Source: an uncultured Pelagibacteraceae bacterium (lineage in GTDB: Bacteria; Pseudomonadota; Alphaproteobacteria; Pelagibacterales; Pelagibacteraceae). Taken from it: a DNA stretch of 55,782 nt. The stretch is from NCBI GenBank assembly GCA_902566945.1, contig CACFKZ010000006.1:1-55782 (forward strand), written 5' to 3'. Below the pieces are notes generated by a model. That model worked only from the letters and a program-made list of their open reading frames with translations. It did not search any database and was not told the DNA's origin. Positions 45,603-52,732 of the stretch are shown here, piece by piece. Position 1 is the stretch's first letter; every line of letters begins with the position of its first letter. The position numbers were made by a program, and so were the translations under genes.

Positions 45603-46340
45603 TTATTTATCCAAGCTTCCCCAATCATCATCATTAGAAGTAGTATTTTTAACCTTATTTTCTCTATCTTGTAGATAAATACTTTTAAATGATGAGTATA
45701 GGTCAATTGAGTTTTTTTCTAAACTTTCAAAATTTGTTAAATTATCTGACCTGAAATCCACAGCACTAGTTCCTTTAACCGAATAGTAATCTAAGTGATT
45801 TCCAGAAATACCTAGCAGCTCTTTATCTCTAATCGTTACTTGGGCAAATGGGTCAATAAAACTATCAGCAACAAGACCTAAAGAATCTCTTAAAGTAGTC
45901 GGCCCAAGTATAGGAAGCACGTAATAACATCCCTGACCAATTCCATAACTACCTAAAGTTTGTCCAACATCTTCTTTAGAAGGTTTTAAACCAATCTTTT
46001 CAGCTGGATTGAAAAAGCCTAAAATTCCAACTGTAGAATTGATAAAAACACTTCCTACAGAATGACCAAATTCTCTAAAATTTCCTTGCAAGATTGAATT
46101 TGGTATTGATAAAAGATTTGAGACATTAGAAGTAAAATTACTTGTACCAGTTTTTAAAGGTTTAGGTAATCGACTGTAACCTTTTGCAATTGGTTCTAAT
46201 ATTTTTTCGTCGAAAGCTAAATTAAATTTAAAAATTGACCTACTTACGTTTTCAAAGCATTCTTCTGTAGCTTTTGAATAGGTAGAACTCAAAAAAAAGA
46301 GCATTATAGTGCAGATTATAGAAATGACTTTTTTTAGCAT
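45603..46340 (-). CDS. mlaA: MlaA/VacJ-family protein, apparently without a lipobox
   Basis: MlaA extracts misplaced phospholipids from the outer leaflet of the outer membrane. The family core is clear: RSIFKFNLAFDEKILEPIAKGY, NFTSNVSNLLSIPNSILQG, INSTVGILGFFNPAEKIGL, EDVGQTLGSYGIGQGCYYVLPILGPTTLRD and the VADSFIDPF segment. Residues 1-24 form a signal peptide, but it ends ...STYSKATEEC with no Leu-x-x-Cys lipobox, so lipid anchoring as in E. coli is not expected. The 9-base gap to mlaC marks a two-gene unit. It is divergent from the amidase gene across 101 AT-rich bases. Confidence 0.9.
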   Translation of the reverse strand: MLKKVISIICTIMLFFLSSTYSKATEECFENVSRSIFKFNLAFDEKILEPIAKGYSRLPKPLKTGTSNFTSNVSNLLSIPNSILQGNFREFGHSVGSVFINSTVGILGFFNPAEKIGLKPSKEDVGQTLGSYGIGQGCYYVLPILGPTTLRDSLGLVADSFIDPFAQVTIRDKELLGISGNHLDYYSVKGTSAVDFRSDNLTNFESLEKNSIDLYSSFKSIYLQDRENKVKNTTSNDDDWGSLDK

Positions 46341-46441
46341 TTAATTAAGCTATATATATAATTTTTTCTTATATGCTATAGTAAACTTAATAAAAATAAC
46401 TCTTAATTTTGCCCTAAATTTGATAATAATTTGCATTATTT

Positions 46442-47158
46442 ATGAGGAAAATATTAAATTTATCTCCAAACTTTTCAAAAAAAACTCGAAAATCCAACAA
46501 AATAAAATTCATTATAATTCATTACACCGGAATGCAATCAGAAATTGCATCTATTAAAAGACTTAAAAACAAAAAAGCGAAAGTTAGTTGTCACTATTTG
46601 ATAAATAAGAAAGGAGAGATCATTCAAATGGTTCATGAAAATAAAATAGCTTGGCACGCGGGTATCTCAAGATGGAAAAATTATCGAAATTTAAATATTA
46701 ATTCAATTGGCATCGAACTAGTAAACAAAGGACATAGATTTGGCTACGAAAAATTTAGTGATTTACAAATAAATAAATTAATTGTTTTGTGTAAAAATAT
46801 TAGAAGAAAATATAATATAAATAAAAATAATATTTTGGGTCATTCAGACATTTCACCTTTAAGAAAAATTGATCCTGGTGAAAAATTTCCCTGGGAAAAA
46901 CTCAGCCAATACAAATTAGGTTCTTGGTATAAAAAATTAGGAAATGATAAAAAACAATCAAAAACAGATAAAAATAGAAATCTATTTTTTAAGAATTTAT
47001 TTAAGATTGGTTATAGATATTTTAGTGTAAACGTACCCAAAAAAAGCGATAGGCTTATCATTAGTGCTTTTCAAAGAAGGTATACGCCTAGAAATGTAAC
47101 TGGGGAATTGAATCAAAAAACCCTTTTAATTAGCGATTTTTTGGCTAAGCCACAGTAA
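46442..47158 (+). CDS. N-acetylmuramoyl-L-alanine amidase (Amidase_2, AmiD/AmpD type)
   Basis: A zinc amidase that cleaves the bond between MurNAc and the stem peptide. The zinc ligands are H27 in IIIHYTGM, a second His in ILGHSDISP, and the following acidic/Asp position in the RKIDPGEKFPWEKL block. IAWHAG and NSIGIELVN are the other conserved elements. The C-terminal 70 residues resemble a small peptidoglycan-binding domain. No signal peptide is evident, which would favour a cytoplasmic AmpD-like recycling role, unless the N-terminal basic stretch serves for export. The gene ends 40 bases before rnpB. Confidence 0.87.
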   Translation: MRKILNLSPNFSKKTRKSNKIKFIIIHYTGMQSEIASIKRLKNKKAKVSCHYLINKKGEIIQMVHENKIAWHAGISRWKNYRNLNINSIGIELVNKGHRFGYEKFSDLQINKLIVLCKNIRRKYNINKNNILGHSDISPLRKIDPGEKFPWEKLSQYKLGSWYKKLGNDKKQSKTDKNRNLFFKNLFKIGYRYFSVNVPKKSDRLIISAFQRRYTPRNVTGELNQKTLLISDFLAKPQ

Positions 47159-47198
47159 TTTTCTTGAATTTTAGAGTTTTTTTTATTAAAAGCTTACC

Positions 47199-47555
47199 GC
47201 CAGATAATTGGATTATCGCTATTAATTAATTTAATAGAGGAAAGTCCGGGCTCCATTAAGACACAGTGCCAGTTAACGACTGGCAAAGGTGACTTTAGGG
47301 ATAGTGCCACAGAAAATAAACCGCCTTATCAAGGCAAGGGTGAAACGGCGAGGTAAGAGCTCACCGGTTTTTTGGTAACAAAAAACGCAAGGCAAACCCC
47401 ACTGGGAGCAAGGTTAAATAGAGAAGACACTGCGTTAATGCGCTAAAAACAGTCTTAAGTTAGTCTTCTGGGTTAACCGCTTGAGCTTAAGTGTGAATTT
47501 AAGCCTAGAGAAATGATATCTTCAATGACAGAACCCGGCTTATAGATTATCTGGC
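47199..47555 (+). ncRNA. rnpB: RNase P RNA (class A)
   Basis: The catalytic RNA of ribonuclease P, which matures tRNA 5' ends. The ends pair as helix P1: GCCAGATAAT at 47199-47208 with ATTATCTGGC at 47546-47555. The universally conserved elements are present in order: GAGGAAAGTCCGGGCTCC near 47236, the AAGGGTGAAACGGCGAGG block (about 47336-47353), CAAACCCCACTGGGAGCAAGG (about 47394-47414), and GACAGAACCCGGCTTAT near the 3' end (47527-47543). The length of about 357 nt is typical. The exact 5' and 3' ends are set from P1 only. Confidence 0.96.
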
Positions 47556-47610
47556 TATAAATCTAATAAAATTGTTCTACTTTTGTACTGATTGTGAAAT
47601 TATAAAAATA

Positions 47611-47655
47611 TTGACTATTTCATAAAAACCCATACTATCCCAAATAATCCCATTA
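47611..47655 (+). promoter_or_regulatory. mraZ-ftsZ operon promoter with a three-repeat MraZ box
   Basis: TTGACT (47611-47616) and TACTAT (47633-47638) form a -35/-10 pair with a 16-base spacer. Overlapping it, CCCA occurs at 47629, 47639 and 47649 with an exact 10-base period. Read on the minus strand these are three TGGG units separated by 6 bases, i.e. TGGG[A/T] plus a 5-base spacer, the operator architecture known for MraZ. The first repeat lies between the boxes and the second abuts the -10, so MraZ binding should repress its own operon. Confidence 0.75.
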
Positions 47656-47703
47656 TGGAGGGTAATTTGAAAATTATAAAAAAAAAAGAATTTATAAACA
47701 AAA

Positions 47704-48165
47704 ATGTTTTTATCAAGTTTCGTAAACAAATTAGACAAGAAAGGTCGTGTATCTGTGCCAGCAACATTTAGAGCACATTTAAATACTTTAGGATATAACG
47801 GTTTTATAAGTTATCCTTCATTTAATCATTCAGCTCTTGAGGCATGTTCTCAAGATAGAATTGAAAAACTATCTAACACTATAGACTCACTTAATCCTTT
47901 CGAGGAAAAAAGAGATTACTTTGCCACCTCTGTATTGTCAGAAAGTGAAAACTTACAGTTTGATACTGAGGGTAGAGTTTCAATATCTCAAAAACTTTTA
48001 AATCATGCAAAAATTAAAAATAATGTTTTATTTGTAGGATTAGGAAAAACTTTTCAAATTTGGGAACCTGCAAACTTTGATAAATTTAAAATTTTTGCCA
48101 GAAAAAAAGCTTTTCAAAATAGATCTAATTTAAAATGGGACACTAAACAGAAAGGAGAGTTGTAA
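47704..48165 (+). CDS. mraZ: Transcriptional regulator MraZ
   Basis: A DNA-binding protein of the SpoVT/AbrB type that represses the division and cell-wall operon it heads. The two tandem MraZ repeats are visible: the first with NKLDKKGRVSVPATFRAHL (about residues 9-27), the second with FDTEGRVSISQKLLNHAKI (about 86-104). Length is 153. Its likely operator, three TGGG repeats over its own promoter, lies 50-75 bases upstream. The stop TAA overlaps the ftsZ ATG by one base, with a strong AAAGGAGAG Shine-Dalgarno sequence for ftsZ inside mraZ. Confidence 0.95.
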   Translation: MFLSSFVNKLDKKGRVSVPATFRAHLNTLGYNGFISYPSFNHSALEACSQDRIEKLSNTIDSLNPFEEKRDYFATSVLSESENLQFDTEGRVSISQKLLNHAKIKNNVLFVGLGKTFQIWEPANFDKFKIFARKKAFQNRSNLKWDTKQKGEL

Positions 48166-49670
48166 TGAGTATAAATGTTGGGGGAGGAGAACTGAGAGAA
48201 CTTAAACCTAGGATTTTAGTTATAGGAGTTGGGGGCGCTGGCGGTAACGCAATAAACGCTATGATAGAAGCTGGTATGCAAGGTGTCGAATTCGTAGCTG
48301 TTAATACTGATGCACAGGATCTTAAAATGAGCAAGGCAGATGCAAAAATACAAATAGGAATGAATTTAACAAAAGGCCTTGGTGCTGGCGCTAAACATGA
48401 TATTGGCCAAGCAGCTGCAGATGAATCAATCAACGAAATCGTAAACTATATTCAAGGTAGCAACATGGTTTTTATTGCTTCAGGTATGGGAGGGGGAACT
48501 GGAACTGGAGCATCTCACGTAATTGCTAAAGCTGCGAGAGAAATGAATATTTTAACTGTTGGGGTAACTACATTGCCTTTTGCATATGAAGGTCCAAAAC
48601 GAATGAGAAGAGCTACTGCAGGTCTTGAAGAATTAAAAAGACATTTAGATACTACGATTGTTGTTCCTAATCAAAATCTTTTTAAAATAGCAAATGAGTC
48701 TACTGGCTTTGAGGAGTCTTTCAGTTTGTCCAACGATGTTCTGAAACATGGTGTACAAAGTATTACAGATCTGATGGTAAGACCTGGAATGATAAATTTA
48801 GACTTTGCAGATGTTGAAACTGTGATGAGTTCTAGCGGGAAAGCAATGATGGGAACAGGTGAAGCAGAGGGAGAAAATAGAGCTATGGCTGCTACAGAGT
48901 TGGCTTTAAACAACCCATTAATCGATGAATATACTTTGCAAGGTGCAAAAGGTTTACTTGTAAATATTACAGGTGGAAGTGATATAAAACTTTTTGAAGT
49001 AGATGCAGCAGTTAATAAGATTAGAGCTGAAGTTGATCCCGAAGCAGAATTAATATTTGGTGCGATCAAAGATGAAAATATGAACGGAAAAATTAGAGTT
49101 TCTATAGTAGCAACTTCTTTAAAAGGATCTACAATCACTCCAGATCCTAAACCAGTTTTAAATGTAGTGAGTGGATCTAATGTAAGAAACAGTAATTATT
49201 CTGACAATTTATTTTCCAGAACAAATATTGAGCAAAATATAGTTAATTCTATTGATGGAGCTAATGCTTTAAAGTTAGATGAAAGTTATGAGATAAAAAG
49301 CAACGAAGAACAAAACGCTTTAATAGATAGTTTTGAAAGTAATGAGGAAAATAGCATTGCTGAAGCAACTTTGTCTCAAAATAATTTGACCGAGGAAATT
49401 CCAGCCGGAGTTTCTATTGAAAGTGCATCATATATGGAAAATAACTCAGATACTAAAATTAATGAAGCAGTATCAGCAGATAACAATCAAATCGATAACA
49501 TAGTAGAAGAGGAAAGTACTCCTATGCTCTTCTCAGATGAGCAAACTCAAGAAAATTCAGAGTCAGAAAACTTAGATCAAAACGACGTTTCATTAGATCT
49601 ATTTGATCAAGAAACAAACGAAGACGAAGACTTTGAAATACCTGCTTTTTTAAGAAGACAAAAATTTTAA
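48165..49670 (+). CDS. ftsZ: Cell division GTPase FtsZ
   Basis: The tubulin homologue that assembles the Z-ring. The nucleotide-binding core starts VIGVGGAGGNAINAMIE, the tubulin signature is ASGMGGGTGTGAS (about residues 105-117), and the T7 synergy loop region reads GMINLDFADVETVMS. About 150 residues of acidic, Asn/Glu/Ser-rich linker follow. The protein ends in the conserved C-terminal peptide DFEIPAFLRRQKF (489-501), which binds FtsA and other partners. The position is unusual: it sits directly behind mraZ, sharing one base, and ahead of rsmH, instead of at the far end of the dcw cluster after ftsA. A strong Shine-Dalgarno sequence suggests high translation. Confidence 0.97.
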   Translation: MSINVGGGELRELKPRILVIGVGGAGGNAINAMIEAGMQGVEFVAVNTDAQDLKMSKADAKIQIGMNLTKGLGAGAKHDIGQAAADESINEIVNYIQGSNMVFIASGMGGGTGTGASHVIAKAAREMNILTVGVTTLPFAYEGPKRMRRATAGLEELKRHLDTTIVVPNQNLFKIANESTGFEESFSLSNDVLKHGVQSITDLMVRPGMINLDFADVETVMSSSGKAMMGTGEAEGENRAMAATELALNNPLIDEYTLQGAKGLLVNITGGSDIKLFEVDAAVNKIRAEVDPEAELIFGAIKDENMNGKIRVSIVATSLKGSTITPDPKPVLNVVSGSNVRNSNYSDNLFSRTNIEQNIVNSIDGANALKLDESYEIKSNEEQNALIDSFESNEENSIAEATLSQNNLTEEIPAGVSIESASYMENNSDTKINEAVSADNNQIDNIVEEESTPMLFSDEQTQENSESENLDQNDVSLDLFDQETNEDEDFEIPAFLRRQKF

Positions 49671-49688
49671 TGATCAAAAAAAAAATTA

Positions 49689-50699
49689 ATGAAACCTCAA
49701 ACATCATCACTGGAATTATCCCATTTTCCAGTGATGTTGAATGAAGTCATAAAAGTTTCAACTCCATCAAAAGGAGGTTTTTTTGTGGATTGTACTTTTG
49801 GAGGCGGAGGATACTCAAGTGAATTTCTTAAATTTTCTAAAACAAAAGTAATAGGAATAGATAGAGATCCATCAGTAATTTCAATTGCGAAAAAGATAGA
49901 AAAAAAATTCAAAAAAAGATTTAAATTTTATCAATCAAAATTTAGCCAGATAGATCAAATCGTCAATCATAAAGTTGATACGATCGTTTTCGATCTTGGC
50001 ATTTCATCAATTCAACTTAAGAATTTGAATAGAGGTTTTTCATTTAAGTCTAATAAAAAATTAGATATGACAATGGGTTTATCTGATTTGTCTGCAGAAA
50101 AAGTTATAAATAATTTAAATGAAAATGAATTAAAATTAATAATAAAAATATTAGGGGAAGAAAAAGATGCCTCAAGAATAGCAAGAAATATTGTTAAAAC
50201 AAGATTAGAAAAAAGAATTACAAGGGCAGACGAGTTAGTGAAAATAATTGAAAATAGTAAAAAAAGAAATTTTTCCTCAAAAATAAACCCAAGTACGAAA
50301 ACTTTTCAAGCATTAAGAATTTTCGTAAATAAGGAGATTTCTGAACTTATATACGGAATAATTCAAGCTACAAAAATTTTAAAACCAGGAGGAAAAATTC
50401 TGGTAGTCAGCTTTCATTCAATCGAAGATAAAATTATAAAATTTTTTTTTAGCAATTTTTCAAAAAATAAATCAAGACCTTCTCGGTATCTTCCCGAAAA
50501 TAGTAATGACGATACAGCTTTATTTGAAAAATATTCTAACAAAATAATTAAACCTACAAAAAGTGAAATAGAAAATAATAACCCATCGAGATCAGCAAAA
50601 TTAAGACTTGCTATCAGAAGTCAAAATCAATTTGTTTATCCATCAAATTTAATTAAAAAATTTACTAAATATTTAAATCTAGAGGCTATAAATGTTTAA
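49689..50699 (+). CDS. rsmH: 16S rRNA (cytosine-1402-N4)-methyltransferase RsmH
   Basis: Methylates C1402 in the ribosomal P site (formerly MraW). The family start HFPVMLNEVIKV is followed by the SAM-binding DCTFGGGGYSSEFLKF, VIGIDRDPSVI, and FDLGISSIQLKN-RGFSF blocks. The C-terminal KILVVSFHSIEDKIIKFFF and PSRSAKLRLAIR are further signatures. Length is 336. The first codons (49705-49736) encode a strong RNA hairpin. The ATG lies 19 bases after the ftsZ stop. Its end overlaps ftsL by 8 bases. Confidence 0.96.
   Translation: MKPQTSSLELSHFPVMLNEVIKVSTPSKGGFFVDCTFGGGGYSSEFLKFSKTKVIGIDRDPSVISIAKKIEKKFKKRFKFYQSKFSQIDQIVNHKVDTIVFDLGISSIQLKNLNRGFSFKSNKKLDMTMGLSDLSAEKVINNLNENELKLIIKILGEEKDASRIARNIVKTRLEKRITRADELVKIIENSKKRNFSSKINPSTKTFQALRIFVNKEISELIYGIIQATKILKPGGKILVVSFHSIEDKIIKFFFSNFSKNKSRPSRYLPENSNDDTALFEKYSNKIIKPTKSEIENNNPSRSAKLRLAIRSQNQFVYPSNLIKKFTKYLNLEAINV
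49705..49736 (+). promoter_or_regulatory. 11-base-pair hairpin at the start of rsmH, just after ftsZ
   Basis: A perfect inverted repeat, CATCACTGGAA (49705-49715) and TTCCAGTGATG (49726-49736), encloses a 10-base loop. It begins 16 bases after the rsmH ATG and 35 after the ftsZ stop. No T-run follows, so it is not an ordinary intrinsic terminator. In this AT-rich window it is the most stable short hairpin I noticed outside the RNA genes. A role in mRNA processing or in lowering expression downstream of ftsZ is inference. Confidence 0.55.
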
Positions 50700-51024
50700 A
50701 ATTAAAATTTTCGTATCAGTAATCACTTTTTCAATTTTGTTAATAGTAACCTCAATTATTAAAAACCAAACAAGAGAAACTGAAAAAAAAATCCTTAATT
50801 TAAGCACGATAATTAAAACCAAAGAAAAAGATCTGAATGAGTTGCAATTAGATTTTGTCTACTTATCATCTCCATTGATAATTCATAATAAAATAAAACT
50901 AATTGATAATGAGAAATATGTGACAATGGAATACTCAAAAATTTTTTTGAGCATGTCAAGTTTTCTTGATTTACAAAATAAATTAGCAATCCAAAGAAAT
51001 CAAAATGAAATTAAGAAAAAATAA
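50692..51024 (+). CDS. ftsL: FtsL-like divisome protein
   Basis: A small bitopic membrane protein of the divisome that links with FtsB and FtsQ and activates FtsWI. The 110-residue product has a short cytoplasmic N-terminus, one membrane helix (about residues 5-22, IFVSVITFSILLIVTSII) and a periplasmic coiled coil (TRETEKKILNLSTIIKTKEKDLNELQLDFVYLSSP). Sequence conservation in this family is low, so the call rests on size, topology and position between rsmH (8-base overlap) and ftsI (20-base overlap). Confidence 0.82.
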   Translation: MFKIKIFVSVITFSILLIVTSIIKNQTRETEKKILNLSTIIKTKEKDLNELQLDFVYLSSPLIIHNKIKLIDNEKYVTMEYSKIFLSMSSFLDLQNKLAIQRNQNEIKKK

Positions 51025-52732
51025 AAGTTTAAATAAAAACCAAGGCAGTTTTTACTTTGAAGATTATCTAGAAACGAATAGAAAAAAAAAGTATTTAAAA
51101 AAAAATAGCTTATTTCAAGATCGAATCTATCTATTATTTTTTTTATTTATTTCTCTAATCTTAATATTTAGTATTAGAATTATTCATGTTTCACTGAATA
51201 AAATTGAAATTTTTAACAATATTAATTCACCTCAAAAATTTTCATTACTAAGAAGAGATATTGTTGATAGAAATGGGATATTAATTTCAAGAAATGTAAA
51301 ATCATTTCACGCAGCAATTAACCCACGTCTAGTCACTAATAAAGAGAACCTTCTTATAAAATTGAGACTGAACTTTCCTGAATTTCAAATAGAAAAAATA
51401 AAAACACAAATTAACAACGATAAATATTTTTATCTTAAAAAACGTATTAATCAAAAAGATAGAGAAAAACTCTGGGCTCTTGGAGAAAAGGGGATTATTT
51501 TTGAACCGTTTCAATCAAGAATTTATCCACATGGAAAACTATTTAGCCATATCATTGGTCAGGTTGATTATGACAATTATGGAGTTTCAGGTATAGAAAA
51601 ATTTTTTGATAAAGATTTGAGAAACAAAAATCTGATCAACAAACCTTTAGAATTGACTCTTGATACCAATATTCAATTTTTGATTAAAAAAGAATTAGAT
51701 AAAGCCCTAGAAACCTTTGAAGCAACTGGTGGGGGAGCCTTACTTATGAATGTTGATAATGGAGACATACTATCTTTAGTTTCCCTTCCTGATTTTAATA
51801 TAAATACTAGGGCTAATATTAACGATAAAAAATATATTAACAAAATTACAAAGGGTGTTTATGAATTGGGGTCTATTTTTAAAACTTTTACAATTGCTTT
51901 AGCTTTGGAAAATGATCTTGTTACTCCAAGTTATGTTTTCGAAAATATACCAAAATCAATAAGATGTTCTCGTTATAAAATTTCAGATATTAAAGAATTT
52001 CCAATAAATTTATCTGTAGAAGATATATTAATTAGATCTTCAAATGTTGGAACTTTATTGTTAGCAAGAAAAATTGGTGAAGAAAAATTTAAAAAATTTA
52101 TTGAAGATACTAAATTATTAAAAAATTCAGACATTCAATTAGAGGAAGTTGGTAATCCTATCAATTTTAAATGGAATAAGTGTAAACTAGAGACCATTTC
52201 TTACGGACATGGAATTACTACAACTCCATTACAAGCAACGACTATTTACTCTTCAATATCAAATGGAGGTAAAATTGTAAAACCTAACTTGATAAAAAAA
52301 ATAGAAGAAGAACAGGAAGATCATGGAAGAATAATCTCTAAAAAAACGAGCAATCAAATAAATAAAATTTTAAGGAAAGTAGTTACAGAAAAAGAGGGAA
52401 CAGCTAATCTTGCTGATATTCATGGTTATTTTGTTGGTGGGAAAACTGGAACTTCTCAAAACTATACTAACAAAAATGAAAATTTGAACACTTTTATATC
52501 AATTTTTCCAACTCATGAGCCTAAGTACGCTTTGTTAGTAATGCTAGAAAACCCTCAAGTCGCAAAAGATTTGATATACGACTATAGAGGTATGAAAATT
52601 AAAGCTTTTAGAAACGAAGCAGGATGGAATTCAGTTTATGTTGCAGGCAAAATAATAAAAAGAATTGGACCAATTTTAGCCATAAAGAATAAAGATTTTA
52701 ATGAAAATTATGTTGCTGCAAAAAATAAGTAA
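51005..52732 (+). CDS. ftsI: Septal peptidoglycan transpeptidase FtsI (PBP3)
   Basis: The class B penicillin-binding protein that crosslinks septal peptidoglycan. A membrane anchor lies near residues 39-60. The pedestal domain has LRRDIVDRNGILISRN and GQVDYDNYGVSGIEKFFD. The transpeptidase motifs are complete: SIFK in YELGSIFKTFTIA (catalytic Ser), SSN in RSSNVGT, and KTGTS in GGKTGTSQNY. Length is 575, normal. The 3' end overlaps the murE-murF gene by about 23-32 bases, depending on the latter's start. Confidence 0.95.
   Translation: MKLRKNKSLNKNQGSFYFEDYLETNRKKKYLKKNSLFQDRIYLLFFLFISLILIFSIRIIHVSLNKIEIFNNINSPQKFSLLRRDIVDRNGILISRNVKSFHAAINPRLVTNKENLLIKLRLNFPEFQIEKIKTQINNDKYFYLKKRINQKDREKLWALGEKGIIFEPFQSRIYPHGKLFSHIIGQVDYDNYGVSGIEKFFDKDLRNKNLINKPLELTLDTNIQFLIKKELDKALETFEATGGGALLMNVDNGDILSLVSLPDFNINTRANINDKKYINKITKGVYELGSIFKTFTIALALENDLVTPSYVFENIPKSIRCSRYKISDIKEFPINLSVEDILIRSSNVGTLLLARKIGEEKFKKFIEDTKLLKNSDIQLEEVGNPINFKWNKCKLETISYGHGITTTPLQATTIYSSISNGGKIVKPNLIKKIEEEQEDHGRIISKKTSNQINKILRKVVTEKEGTANLADIHGYFVGGKTGTSQNYTNKNENLNTFISIFPTHEPKYALLVMLENPQVAKDLIYDYRGMKIKAFRNEAGWNSVYVAGKIIKRIGPILAIKNKDFNENYVAAKNK

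Noticed and set aside
47655-47770. ATG at 47655 opening a small frame before mraZ (MEGNLKII...)
   Set aside because: It overlaps mraZ out of frame, begins within the MraZ operator and downstream promoter region, and encodes only Lys/Ile-rich sequence with no family features.
48143-49138. Long minus-strand open frames opposite ftsZ
   Set aside because: They are shadows of the strongly biased codons of ftsZ; the sense-strand protein is complete and highly conserved.
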